From CAVWCQ01 sp963753545 (GTDB taxonomy: Bacteria; Chloroflexota; Anaerolineae; Aggregatilineales; Aggregatilineaceae), in contig CAVWCQ010000008.1 of NCBI GenBank assembly GCA_963753545.1, positions 2,046,001 through 2,110,000 of the forward strand: DNA of 64,000 bases, in the 5' to 3' direction. The notes below the pieces were generated by a model that searched no databases, was not told where the DNA came from, and saw only the letters and a program-made list of their open reading frames with translations. Every line of letters starts with the position of its first letter. The first letter of the stretch is position 1. Both the position numbers and the translations under genes were made by a program. Shown piece after piece: positions 9,614-18,123 of this stretch.

Positions 9614-10418
9614 ATGCCAGAACCAAGGGAAGCCGAACGCCATCTTGCGATGTTGATAGATGGTGATAATGTTCAGCATAGCTTGCTCAAACAGATGTTT
9701 GAGGAGGCTAGCCGGTACGGAGATGTTACCATCCGACGCGCCTATGGCGACTGGACACAACCAAATTTAGCGAACTGGCGGCCTGTCATGCTGGCACATG
9801 CCATTCAACCTATCCAACAATGGCGCTATACCACTGGCAAGAATGCTACCGACAGTGCGTTAATCATAGATGCAATGGATATCCTCAACGCTGGTAATGT
9901 TCAGGGTTTTTGCGTCGTTTCAAGCGATAGTGACTACACACGGCTTTGTACGCGGATTCCGCGAATTTGGCTTATTCGTGATGGGAATGGGGCGGAAGAA
10001 CACACCCGAAGCGTTTATCAATGCCTGCAATGTATTTGTTTACGTCGAAAACCTTATCGAGCCTGATGAGGTTAAAGTGTCAGATGGGGTTAAAACACCT
10101 GCTGCGGTCAAGTCACCTGCTGTGGTCAAAACACCCGCTACGGTTAAACCACCTGCTGTAGCCAAAGCAAATACCCCCAAAATGGCTCTGAGTCTGCTTC
10201 GCCGTGCGTTTGATATTTCGGCGCAGGATGACGAGGGGTGGGTAATTCTTAGCGCACTAGGGGATGCACTACAGCGCATTGAGCCGAGCTTTGACAGCCG
10301 TACCTATGGTTTTAAGAGTTTGTCGCTGTTGATAAAGTCCCTGCCCAACCAATTTGTTGTCAAAGGTGCTAAAAAGACTGGCACGTCTACGATTTACGTT
10401 CACATGAAAGATGATTAA
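9614..10418 (+). CDS. NYN-domain RNase with C-terminal LOTUS/OST-HTH domain (frameshifted)
   Basis: The N-terminus is a NYN/PIN-like nuclease of the LabA/MARF1 type: the metal-binding Asp motif MLIDGDNV (about residues 13-20), TDSALIIDAMDIL, and VVSSDSDYTRL. One extra base near 9960 breaks the frame; the continuation FGLFVMGMGRKNTPEAFINAC completes the domain. A linker built of four 18-bp repeats follows, then a C-terminal region with the pattern of an OST-HTH/LOTUS RNA-binding domain (SRTYGFKSLSLLIKSLP). The family predicts a metal-dependent RNase that may use the LOTUS domain to select RNA. It seems to be transcribed alone. Confidence 0.8.
10088..10159 (+). repeat. Four 18-bp coding tandem repeats in the NYN-LOTUS linker
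   Basis: Four consecutive 18-base units of the type GGTCAAAACACCTGCTGC encode VKxPAx repeats, giving a Pro/Ala/Lys-rich flexible linker between nuclease and LOTUS domains. A degenerate fifth unit follows. Confidence 0.8.
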
Positions 10419-10462
10419 CCGTAACTGACCATTAGGGGGTAACAAACCTGTTTCCACATAAA

Positions 10463-10497
10463 AGGGCAGGGCGGCTTCGCTTAGCCACTGCCCCTAC
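10463..10497. repeat. Intergenic repeat, family B (GGGCAGGGCGGC..TGCCCCTAC)
   Basis: An imperfect palindrome ending in GCCCCTAC. A near copy lies at 53210-53243 and a variant at 22373-22402. It sits at the convergent ends of the NYN-LOTUS gene and the minus-strand gene at 10551. Confidence 0.6.
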
Positions 10498-10550
10498 CGC
10501 AATTGGGCGTATGGCAATACGTCCCTACAACATCGCGGATTGGCTGCGTG

Positions 10551-11297
10551 TCACTGCACGGTGAAGATTTCCTCGTTGGAGTTGACCTCCCCGACCCAGA
10601 TGCCCTGATCGACATAGGCGGGGGTGGCGGTGGGAGTTGCTGCTCCGGCGGGAAGCTGTTCGCGCGCACCGGGGTTATTGTTACGATACGTGGCGCGGAT
10701 CCGATAATCGCCAGGAGTCAGCCCGGCGGATTGCAGAAAGACGCCCGTAAAATCGAAGCGTTCCGTGCAGCGCGCCCGCGATCCCAGCAGGTGCAGTTCG
10801 TCCGGTTGGACAGCCGAGCCCGGCGAGACGGGGAGTGATTGGTTGACGCGGTTGTATGCCGCCCCGACGCGCGTGATCTCGAAGGTGACGCCGGTTGTGG
10901 TGGCAGGTTGATCCGGGCGGAGAATGATGATCGGGTTGGCGTCGGAGAGGATGAGGATCACGGGGCCGATGTCTTTGTTGTCAAAGGTAATATCGACCAG
11001 AAGCGGCTGGCCGAATATGATCGAACTGTCCATAAGGCTCAGTTTCAAGTCCAGATTCTGCTGATTCTTGCCGCTGAGCGCCAGCACGGAGCGATTATTG
11101 CCGCCGAGGGGCGAAGCGAGATTGGTACATTCCGGGCCGCGTTTGGCCGCCGGATAGACGCGGGGGAAGAAGATCGCGGTGAGCAGCATGATCGCGGCAA
11201 ACGCGATGATCAGCGTGGCGCGGTTCTCGGAAAAACGGTCGCCAACACCCCAATTCCGACGCCAGCTTCGGCCCAGTCTTCGTTGACCTCGTGCCAT
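10551..11297 (-). CDS. Membrane-anchored protein of unknown function
   Basis: The 248-residue product has a basic N-terminus, one transmembrane helix (about residues 27-47) and an extracytoplasmic beta-rich domain (DITFDNKDIGPVILILSD) reminiscent of an immunoglobulin-like fold. It ends with a short Thr/Pro/Ala stretch (AATPTATPA). Its ATG lies 6 bases after the miaA stop, so it is probably the last gene of the yraN-miaA operon. I recognise no family. Confidence 0.75.
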   Translation of the reverse strand: MARGQRRLGRSWRRNWGVGDRFSENRATLIIAFAAIMLLTAIFFPRVYPAAKRGPECTNLASPLGGNNRSVLALSGKNQQNLDLKLSLMDSSIIFGQPLLVDITFDNKDIGPVILILSDANPIIILRPDQPATTTGVTFEITRVGAAYNRVNQSLPVSPGSAVQPDELHLLGSRARCTERFDFTGVFLQSAGLTPGDYRIRATYRNNNPGAREQLPAGAATPTATPAYVDQGIWVGEVNSNEEIFTVQ

Positions 11298-11303
11298 ATT
11301 CTG

Positions 11304-12302
11304 TTAATCCCCTTGCAGCCAGTTCCCGACCAGCCGGATGACCTCGCCCGGCGTAATCTGTGTGACATCCAACCAATGAATGCCCAAATCGTGACCGTGA
11401 AACCACGTGTATTGGCGGCGAACGAAGGCGCGCGTCTCCCGCCGGATGGCCGCGATCACGTCGTCTAGCCCCGTTTGGCGCTCAAAGTAGGGCTGCCACT
11501 GGGCATAGCCGAGGCCGGTCATTGCCGGACTGTTCCAAGTATAACCCTGTTCGAGTAAAGCGCGCACCTCGGCTTCCAGGCCCTGTTCGATCATGCGACC
11601 AATGCGGGCGTCGATGCGCGTGTAGAGCACATCGCGGGGGAGGGTGATGCCGATCTGCAAGAGACGATAGGGCGGCGGCTCTTTGCGCTGAAGGACGCTG
11701 ATCGGCGTGCCTGTTGCCAGATAAACTTCCAGGGCGCGCACGACACGGCGCACGTTGCGGTAGTCGATCCGGTCGGCGGCGGCGGGATCGGCTTGACGCA
11801 GGCGATCATGCAGCGCGCGCGCGCCAAACTCCTCGGCAAAATTTTCCAATTCGGTGCGGATGTGGGGATGCGGCGGCACTTCGGGAATGCCCCATCCTTC
11901 GATCACGGCGGTGATATACTGGCCCGTCCCGCCGACGAGCAGCGAGAGGTTTCCGCGCGCATGGATGGCGGTAATGGCGGCATAGGCGGCTTCCTGGTAC
12001 TGGGCCAGGGAAAAAGACTGATCGGGATCGATCACGTCGATCAGGTGATGAGGCACAACGGCACGTTCGGCGGGGGTCGGCTTGGCGGTGCCGATATCCA
12101 TTTTCCGGTAAATCTGGCGGCTGTCCGCGCCGACGATCTCGCCGTTAAACGACTGGGCGAGGCTGATCGAAAGGGCAGTCTTGCCGCTGGCGGTCGGTCC
12201 GAGCAGGATCACCAGCGGTAGGTGCTGGGTCTGTTGGGCAGGGGCAGGCGCGGGTTCTTCTTCCGGGCGCGCGACAAGGGCGGCGAGTTCTTGCGTGCTC
12301 AT
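11304..12302 (-). CDS. miaA: tRNA dimethylallyltransferase MiaA
   Basis: The enzyme transfers a dimethylallyl group to N6 of A37 in tRNAs that read codons starting with U. The P-loop LLGPTASGKTALS lies near the N-terminus, followed by the family motifs GADSRQIYRKMDIGTAKPT, HHLIDVIDPDQSFS and LVGGTGQYI. I start at ATG 12302 (MSTQELAALV), which leaves about 23 residues before the P-loop; the frame is open upstream to 12389 but that stretch reads as yraN in another frame. The encoded length, about 332 residues, is slightly above the usual 300-315 because of the Ala/Pro/Glu-rich N-terminus. Confidence 0.95.
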   Translation of the reverse strand: MSTQELAALVARPEEEPAPAPAQQTQHLPLVILLGPTASGKTALSISLAQSFNGEIVGADSRQIYRKMDIGTAKPTPAERAVVPHHLIDVIDPDQSFSLAQYQEAAYAAITAIHARGNLSLLVGGTGQYITAVIEGWGIPEVPPHPHIRTELENFAEEFGARALHDRLRQADPAAADRIDYRNVRRVVRALEVYLATGTPISVLQRKEPPPYRLLQIGITLPRDVLYTRIDARIGRMIEQGLEAEVRALLEQGYTWNSPAMTGLGYAQWQPYFERQTGLDDVIAAIRRETRAFVRRQYTWFHGHDLGIHWLDVTQITPGEVIRLVGNWLQGD

Positions 12303-12318
12303 GTGCGAGAACCAGACA

Positions 12319-12690
12319 TCACCAGTCGCCTGCATCGCGGATGACCTCCATGTCCATGCTGCTGCCCAGGACGCCAACCGCCGCGACATCGATCCGGTAG
12401 CTGGTCTCTTCCAGGTTATGCTCGGCCAGATACAAATCCGCTAGCTGCTGCAAACGGGCCAGCTTGCGGGCGTTAACGCTCTCCTGGGCCGCCTGGATCG
12501 CTTCGGACAGGGGGCCGCGCCGGGTACGCACCTCGATAAAGATGATCGTCTCGGCACGGCGGGCGACGATATCCAGTTCCCCGGCAGCGCGCCGCCAGTT
12601 GCGATCCAGGATGGTATATCCGGCCCGGCAGAGGCGATCCGCGATCCAGTCTTCGCCGCGTTTGCCCAGTGATTGTCGGGGGGTCGACAT
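12319..12690 (-). CDS. yraN: UPF0102 (YraN-family) endonuclease-like protein
   Basis: The product is a small restriction-endonuclease-like fold protein. Family motifs are clear: LGKRGEDWIADRLCRAGY, LDRNWRRAAGELDIVARR (the GELDIV acidic residue) and IIFIEVRTRR. The molecular role is not settled, though the fold suggests nucleic acid processing. ATG 12690 (MSTPRQSLG) or ATG 12708 may be the start. It lies 16 bases before miaA in the same direction. Confidence 0.9.
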   Translation of the reverse strand: MSTPRQSLGKRGEDWIADRLCRAGYTILDRNWRRAAGELDIVARRAETIIFIEVRTRRGPLSEAIQAAQESVNARKLARLQQLADLYLAEHNLEETSYRIDVAAVGVLGSSMDMEVIRDAGDW

Positions 12691-12721
12691 AGGGTAGTCT
12701 CGTTTCATGGTCCGGCTTGTT

Positions 12722-12751
12722 TTGCCGGAGATTTTGGGATCGTGCTACAAT
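12722..12751 (+). promoter_or_regulatory. Predicted promoter for the cNMP-binding gene
   Basis: TTGCCG, an 18-base spacer and TACAAT lie about 50 bases before ATG 12803, in the region between divergent yraN and this gene. Confidence 0.5.
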
Positions 12752-12802
12752 GACCCTAATTTTACTCGATTGCGCTATCTTGTGCGCCCCGGAGAACTAC
12801 CT

Positions 12803-13258
12803 ATGCCCATCACAAATGTGCTTAAACAGGCCGATATCTTCTATGAATTGACTAACACCCAGCTTGAACTGGTGGCGTCGATCTGCGAGGAAAAGACGTT
12901 CAACGTGGGCGATCTGATTTTTGCCGAGAACACTGCCAGCAAGGAACTCTATATCATTGCCGATGGCGAGGTCGATATTCAGATTGATCCGGTGGCGAGG
13001 GGGGAGCCAGGTAAAGAAGCTCGCACGATTGCGACGCTGCGGCGCGGCCAGTCGTTTGGCGAGGTCGCGCTGGTGGATGAGGGGTTACGATCCGCATCGG
13101 CGCGGTGCGCGCAGCACAACACACGGCTATTGATTATCCCCCGCGATAAACTGATGCTGCTGTGCGATACTTATCCGCAGCTTGGCTACCGCCTGATGCG
13201 CAATCTCGCGGCGGACCTGGCGATGAAAATCCGCAATACGGACTTACTGGTGCGCTAG
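12803..13258 (+). CDS. Cyclic-nucleotide-binding domain protein
   Basis: This 151-residue protein is a single cNMP-binding (Crp/PKA-type) jelly-roll: FNVGDLIFAENTASKELYIIADGEVDIQ, then the phosphate-binding-cassette-like RRGQSFGEVALVDEGLRSASARC. There is no helix-turn-helix, unlike Crp/Fnr regulators, so it is a stand-alone ligand-sensing module. ATG 12803 fits the domain start; the frame is open upstream to 12707 without similarity. A strong terminator follows. Confidence 0.85.
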   Translation: MPITNVLKQADIFYELTNTQLELVASICEEKTFNVGDLIFAENTASKELYIIADGEVDIQIDPVARGEPGKEARTIATLRRGQSFGEVALVDEGLRSASARCAQHNTRLLIIPRDKLMLLCDTYPQLGYRLMRNLAADLAMKIRNTDLLVR

Positions 13259-13288
13259 TATCTGACTTGGGTTTTGAACGGACACAGG

Positions 13289-13315
13289 ACGCACGGGTTC
13301 CCGTGCGTTTTTTTT
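13289..13315 (+). terminator. Rho-independent terminator after the cNMP-binding gene
   Basis: ACGCACGG and CCGTGCGT pair as an 8-bp stem with a 4-base loop, followed by a run of eight T. Confidence 0.9.
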
Positions 13316-13325
13316 GGAGGAGAAA

Positions 13326-14544
13326 ATGAATGTTGAAGTAGTCAGCATCGGTACGGAACTGCTGCTGGGCGAAATTGTAGATACCAACTCGGCGTATATC
13401 GCTCGCCAACTGCGCGATATCGGCGTGAATATCTTTTTCCTGACGACGGTGGGCGACAACCGGGAGCGCATTGTCGAAGCGATCCGCACGTCGCTGGCCC
13501 GCGCCGATGTGGTGATCACGACGGGGGGATTGGGACCGACCGTTGACGATATGACGCGGCAGGCGGTGGCGGATGCGACGGGGCGCGACCTGGAATTTCG
13601 CCCGGAACTCCTCGAACAGATTGCCGAGCGGTTCCGCCAGCTTGGGGCGAACATGAGCGAGAACAACCGCGTGCAAGCGTATATTCCTGCCGGGTCGATC
13701 CCGGTGTACAACCGCCTGGGCACCGCTCCCTGTTATATCCTGGAAGCGCCCGAAGGTACGGTGATCAGCCTGCCGGGTGTGCCACGCGAGATGAAAGATA
13801 TCCTGGGGGCGACGGTGATCCCCTATCTGCGGGAGCGGCTGGGCGGGTTGGGCATGATCAAGGCGCTGGTGCTGCGCACGGCGGGCATCGGAGAGAGCCA
13901 GATCGATGCGCGGATTGCCGATCTGATGACGTGGGCCAATCCGACGGTCGGGCTGGCGGCGCATACCGGGCAGACGGATATTCGCATCACGGCGCGGGCT
14001 GATACGGAAGTCGAAGCGGATCGGATGATTGCCGAGGCGGAAAAGGTGATCCGCGAACGGGTGGGCAGCTATATTTATGGCACGGGCAAAGAACCGCTCG
14101 AAGAAGCCTTTATGCGCGCCCTGCATGAGAAAAATCTTAAGCTAGCGGTGAGTTACACCGGGGCCGAGGGAAAGATTTTCTCGGACCGGCTGCGGCAGGC
14201 GGGGCCGTATGCGCGATGTCATCGGGGCGGAACAGTCCGAGACGGATGTGCTGGTCCTGCTGCAACGGCTGGGCCTGCCCGTCGAGATGGCGGATTCGGC
14301 CAAACTGGATTACTGCGCGCTGTCTCGATCCGAGGCGAAGCGGCTGCAAGCTGAGTCCGGGGCGGACGTGGTGATCGCGGTCGTGACGCAGCCCGCCGGG
14401 ACGGGGATCACGGCAATGACAACTCACGAGGAGCGAAGCCGCTGCTACCAGTTCGGCGGGCCGGACAGCGAAGCTCCGGTTTGGGCGGGAACATGGGGCA
14501 TGAGCATGGCGTGGAGGTTAGTAAGGCAGGCAGGGGAGTTGTAG
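13326..14544 (+). CDS. cinA: CinA-family protein, degenerate C-terminal amidohydrolase domain (frameshifted)
   Basis: The N-terminal two thirds is a typical MoCF-type CinA domain: VVSIGTELLLGEIVDTNSAY, then TTGGLGPTVDDMTRQAVA and LPGVPREMKD. In other species this half is a nucleotide pyrophosphatase and the C-terminal half an NMN amidohydrolase. Here the C-terminal nucleophile motif, normally AESCTGG, reads AVSYTGAEG, and the rest is poorly conserved, although SADVVIAV-like and GPDSEAP segments persist. The frame breaks near 14205; the continuation runs from MRDVIGAEQSE to 14544. Start ATG 13326 has GGAGGAG at ideal distance. Confidence 0.85.
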
Positions 14545-14558
14545 GCCCTCATCCCGTC

Positions 14559-14632
14559 TGAGCGAAAGCTTTTCCGCTCAGCTGCCCTTCTCCCACGCAA
14601 AAAGAGCGGGGGGAGGGGGAGGAGAGAGATTT
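14559..14632. repeat. Intergenic palindromes (family C type)
   Basis: GAGCGAAAGCTTTTCCGCTC forms a hairpin, followed by CTTCTCCCACGC and a G-rich GGGGGAGGGGGAGGAGAG partner. The CTTCTCCCACGCAA core recurs at 50010 and 53157. Confidence 0.55.
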
Positions 14633-14641
14633 GGTATGCAG

Positions 14642-14671
14642 GAGGGCGACCCAACGGGTCGCCCCTACCAA
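14642..14671. repeat. Intergenic palindromic repeat, family A, second copy
   Basis: GGGCGACCcaacGGGTCGCCCCTACC is a near-perfect palindrome and a close copy of the element at 5704-5733. Confidence 0.7.
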
Positions 14672-14703
14672 TTAGGTCTAGTGTGCAGTTGTAAGGAGGC
14701 GCG

Positions 14704-15167
14704 ATGTTTCCGCTCACGTTTGAGGATTCATTTGAGATTCCTATTCCCGAAAAGTTCGCCGCCTCCGCCATAGAAAACGCCCTCATCGCGATTGTGACAC
14801 GGTTAGAGAAAAGCAAACCAAGCAGCATATCTTCAGGCTGGGATCGGATTGAGTTTGTCGGGGGAATGCTTCGAGGTGTGCCAAGTTGGAATCTATTGGC
14901 AGCTATTAGGTCTGGAGAAATTGAGTATCTACTAACGAAGACCAGCTTGTTGTGTGGTTCAAAATTCGTTTTACCGAACTTGTGGTTTCCGTAACGTTGA
15001 TAATTGTTCTTTTCGCCGCACTTTCGATGTCGGATGGCAACTTTACAGTCAGAACGCTGGCTGTGTTATCCGTTATCTGGTTATTCCCAATCGGTCTCAA
15101 CTATTGGATATCAAGCGGTGACTTCGGTGATGCTCTGTATACGGCAGTAAAAAAGAGGTTTGACTAA
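14704..15167 (+). CDS. Small membrane-associated protein of unknown function (frameshifted)
   Basis: Reading through one frame change near 14940-14950 gives a 154-residue protein: a soluble N-terminal part (MFPLTFEDSFEIPIPEKFA, then WDRIEFVGGMLRGVP) and two C-terminal transmembrane helices around VVSVTLIIVLFAALSM and TLAVLSVIWLFPIGLNYW. AAGGAGG precedes ATG 14704. The stop TAA overlaps the next start (TAATG), so it is translationally coupled to the phosphoribosyltransferase-like gene. No known family is apparent. Confidence 0.65.
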
Positions 15168-15775
15168 TGCACGAAAAATCGAACGCGCTCACATTGGCGC
15201 TGGGAAGAGCGGGCTTGATCCAGTTTGGGCGGTTTGTGCAGCCGGACGAGACGATCTGGCCCGTTGCGGTGAATCTGCGCTGGCTGCCGTCGTACCCGGC
15301 GCTGCTGCGATTTGTCGGGGCGGCACTGGCGGAGCGTTTGCCCGGAATCCAGGCGGATCGGATTCTGACGACGGTTGATGCAACGCCGATTGGGGTGGCG
15401 CTCGGCTTGCAGGCGAATATCCCTGTGGTGTATCCCTATGGCGAAGTGCGGGATTATACGGCGGCGTTTGCCATCGAGGGGGCGTATGATGTCGGGCATC
15501 CGACGCTGCTGCTGTCCGATGTGCTGATCGACGGCATCCAGGCGAAAGCGATCACGGCGCTGGCGCGCAGAGTTGGATTAGACGTGGGATCGGTGCTGGC
15601 GGTGATCGATCTGGGGTTGGGCGCGGAAGAGGCGCTCACGGCGGCTGGATATCAGGTCCGGTCGGTGCTCAAGCTGGGCGAGATGCTCCCGGTATTGGAA
15701 GGAGCCGGACTGCTGCCGCCGCTGATGCGTGCCGCCGTGGTGGAGTGGATGGGCGGGAGCGGATTTGGAAGCTAG
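15167..15775 (+). CDS. Phosphoribosyltransferase-like protein
   Basis: The 202-residue sequence has the layout of a type I phosphoribosyltransferase of the orotate type: ADRILTTVDATPIGVALGLQ as an early strand and loop, VVYPYGEVRDYTAAFAIEGAYD, and a PRPP-loop-like LLLSDVLIDGIQAKAITALA (canonical form VDDVxTTG). The second acidic residue and the TTG of the PRPP loop are not conserved, so substrate and even catalysis are uncertain. Translation is coupled to the small upstream gene. Confidence 0.7.
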   Translation: MHEKSNALTLALGRAGLIQFGRFVQPDETIWPVAVNLRWLPSYPALLRFVGAALAERLPGIQADRILTTVDATPIGVALGLQANIPVVYPYGEVRDYTAAFAIEGAYDVGHPTLLLSDVLIDGIQAKAITALARRVGLDVGSVLAVIDLGLGAEEALTAAGYQVRSVLKLGEMLPVLEGAGLLPPLMRAAVVEWMGGSGFGS

Positions 15776-16247
15776 CTACCAATTCAACATCTTTGCCGAT
15801 TATTTTCAGATCTACGTGGAGGATGAAAACGCGCATATTGACCTCTCACGAAGTTGGACCGAAGAGACGGTTGAGAGCTTGATGGCCTTCGATCCTGATT
15901 CCAGGCGGGGATTTGCGATGGGGACCGTGCGCAATATGTTTGTTCCTGTTCGCCTGGATATTTTGGCTGCGCCGCCTGCGGACAGCGACTTTAGCCTGTG
16001 GGATCAGGTAAATGAATGCAGTCTTGAAGTGTTTTCCGGCAAACTGGTACTTATGGGCTGCTCTGATTATTACCCCGATGCCGCACGTGTTTCAATCGAA
16101 CCGGGCGTTTACCGGGCAAGAATAGGCTACGGAAACCTTGACAGCCTGAGTGAAAACCGATTGGACGGCGATGATCACTATTGGATCGCCCTCTGGCCCG
16201 CAGCCTACCAACAACCTGCAATCCTCAAGAAGCGGCGCGCTACCTAA
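15765..16247 (+). CDS. Conserved protein of unknown function
   Basis: The soluble protein of about 160 residues reads as a compact beta-rich fold with conserved-looking runs: YQFNIFADYFQIYVEDE, WTEETVESL, MGTVRNMFVPV, MGCSDYYPDAARV, GVYRARIGYGNLDSLSENRL and DDHYWIALWPA. I have the impression of a widespread uncharacterised family but cannot name it. The start is uncertain: TTG 15765 just inside the previous gene, or GTG 15729. Its stop overlaps that of the convergent MFS gene. Confidence 0.7.
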   Translation: MEASYQFNIFADYFQIYVEDENAHIDLSRSWTEETVESLMAFDPDSRRGFAMGTVRNMFVPVRLDILAAPPADSDFSLWDQVNECSLEVFSGKLVLMGCSDYYPDAARVSIEPGVYRARIGYGNLDSLSENRLDGDDHYWIALWPAAYQQPAILKKRRAT

Positions 16248-17491
16248 TCGCCCGTGATGGCGGGATGAATCGGGAGGAGTTCCTCGGTGCGGCGCTCGTA
16301 GGACTTCAGCCCGGACGCCAGCAGAATCCCCGGCACGGCAAAGATGAGGGTAAGAAAGGCAATCATCCAGAAGAACAGGGTGAAGTCGCTGTCATCGATC
16401 ACCAGCCCCAGCGTCTGTGAACTGAAACCCACCATCAAGTCTAGCGACGAATAGACTACGGCGGCGGCCATGCCACGCAGGGCAGGGGAGACAGCGTCCT
16501 GCGACATCGCGTCGGCGGCAGATCGAGCCGTACTCCAGCCGATAACCATGACCGCAATCGAGGTATATGCGGTAACGGTGCCGCTGCTCTGACTCAGCCC
16601 GAACAACCCGGCGAGGGCCAGCAACACTCCGGGGATGGCAATCCGGCGGCGTCCGATCCGGTCGGACAAACGCCCGGCTACAGGCCCGGTGAGCGTATCC
16701 AGAAGCGCCCAAACGCTCAGGCCAATGCTCATGGCAACCGCGGAAAACGCGCGCGGCGCATCGGCATACAGGTCTTTCCGTTCGGCCAGCAGCGGGTAGA
16801 AGGTGAACATCATGGCCAGGATCGGACCACAGCCAAGCATGAGCAGGAAGGCGGCCCAGGTTCCCCGTTGAGCAAAGGTATCGCGAATATCACGGCGCGC
16901 CCCGACTCCGGATGGCGTGTGGATTTTGCCGCCGGGCAGGGTCAGGCTGATGACCAGGGCCAGGGCCATGAGGATGCCGCTCAACAGAAATACGGCGTCG
17001 AAGCCCGCAAAGTGGCGCAGTCCTTCGCCGCAGATTGGGCTGAAAATAGAGCCCACTGAAAAGGCGGCATTAGTCAGGCCAAGCGCCTCGCCGCGCCGGG
17101 CGGGTGGGGTCAGATCGGCGGCAAACGCCTTGGCGGCTGTGGTGAATAAACCCAGGCTCGCGCCGCTCAACACGCGGGCGACGAGCAGGATGGGGATATT
17201 CGTGGTGGCGACGTAACAGGCCCCGGCAAGGACACCCAGGGCCGCGCCGGTGATCATGATCCGACGCCTGCCCTGCCTGTCGGAGAGCACGCCGCTCGGA
17301 ATGCGCGTGGCAACCGCCAGGAGAGACACAAGCATCATGGATGTGCCAATCCAGTCTTCGGACGCGTGCAACCCGTCGGTGATGAACAGCGGCAGGATCG
17401 GGATCAGGGTGGTCAGACCGAGGGCAAACAGCCCTGTGGCTACCAGCGAGAGGTAAAGAGGCAGAGGGAAAGGTGGCTTGGATGGTGCCAT
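16244..17491 (-). CDS. MFS transporter
   Basis: The 415-residue protein has twelve hydrophobic helices and the major facilitator signature GVLSDRQGRRRIMITG between helices 2 and 3, repeated as GRLSDRIGRRRIAIPG in the second half. It is probably a drug or metabolite exporter of the DHA1 type; the substrate cannot be read from sequence. I use ATG 17491 (MAPSKPPF); the frame is open to 17509. It converges with the upstream unknown gene, overlapping by 4 bases. Confidence 0.92.
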   Translation of the reverse strand: MAPSKPPFPLPLYLSLVATGLFALGLTTLIPILPLFITDGLHASEDWIGTSMMLVSLLAVATRIPSGVLSDRQGRRRIMITGAALGVLAGACYVATTNIPILLVARVLSGASLGLFTTAAKAFAADLTPPARRGEALGLTNAAFSVGSIFSPICGEGLRHFAGFDAVFLLSGILMALALVISLTLPGGKIHTPSGVGARRDIRDTFAQRGTWAAFLLMLGCGPILAMMFTFYPLLAERKDLYADAPRAFSAVAMSIGLSVWALLDTLTGPVAGRLSDRIGRRRIAIPGVLLALAGLFGLSQSSGTVTAYTSIAVMVIGWSTARSAADAMSQDAVSPALRGMAAAVVYSSLDLMVGFSSQTLGLVIDDSDFTLFFWMIAFLTLIFAVPGILLASGLKSYERRTEELLPIHPAITGD

Positions 17492-17513
17492 GATTACCAA
17501 CCAGGGCAACCGG

Positions 17514-17543
17514 GCGTTCCTGGCAAAAAGAGCGCCCGGTCAA
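17514..17543. other. Hairpin between acetyltransferase and MFS genes
   Basis: CCGGGCG and CGCCCGG can pair across a 16-base A-rich loop. T-runs occur nearby on the minus strand but not directly after the stem, so termination is possible but weak. Confidence 0.35.
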
Positions 17544-17559
17544 AAGGCAAAAAAAAGGA

Positions 17560-18123
17560 TCAGGCTCCGGCGGTTGCCACCTGCTGGCGCTGACGGAAGA
17601 CTTCCTGGCGCAGGATCATCGTGACAAACTGGCCGTTCGCCCAGACGACTTCGACTTCGAAGCCAATACTCTCAAACAGGTGAATGGCCCGCACATTGTC
17701 GCGCAGAACATTGATCCGCATCGCTTCGCAGCTATTGGTATCAAAGACGGCGCGGGCGTAGGACACAATGGCCTCGCGCCCATAGCCCTTTCCCCACAGG
17801 TTGGTGTCGCCAATAATCAGGGCAAAATCAACCGAGGTCGGGCGGTCATCACAGGCAATATAAAACTCGCCAATAGGAGTCTCCTGCGGCTGGCGCAGGC
17901 AGATCACAAAGTGGGTGGAACACGGCTTGCAGTCGATATAACGCTGGAACCAGTCTTCCATATCCTGCTCGTCATATTCCATGCCGTCGACATTTCCGCC
18001 GGGTTCCATGACGGTGGGATCATTCCACCAACGCTGGAGATAGGGCGCATCGGCACGGGTAGAGGGCCGGATGATCAGTCGCTCGCTGACCACTTGCTGC
18101 GGAATAGGAGGGAGGTTAATCAT
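17560..18123 (-). CDS. GNAT acetyltransferase, RimJ/RimL-like
   Basis: The product carries the RimJ/L layout: SERLIIRPSTRADAPYLQRWW at the N-terminus, GEFYIACDDRP, the acetyl-CoA loop NLWGKGYGREAIVSYARAVF, and NVLRDNVRAIHLFESIGFE. It would transfer an acetyl group to a protein N-terminus or small amine. The start is set at ATG 18123 (MINLPPIPQQ), which overlaps the stop of lepA, so the two genes are likely cotranscribed. Confidence 0.88.
   Translation of the reverse strand: MINLPPIPQQVVSERLIIRPSTRADAPYLQRWWNDPTVMEPGGNVDGMEYDEQDMEDWFQRYIDCKPCSTHFVICLRQPQETPIGEFYIACDDRPTSVDFALIIGDTNLWGKGYGREAIVSYARAVFDTNSCEAMRINVLRDNVRAIHLFESIGFEVEVVWANGQFVTMILRQEVFRQRQQVATAGA

Noticed and set aside
10551..11297. 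Possible secretion or pilin protein
   Set aside because: It has one helix and an Ig-like domain but no prepilin cleavage motif or homologue that I can name.
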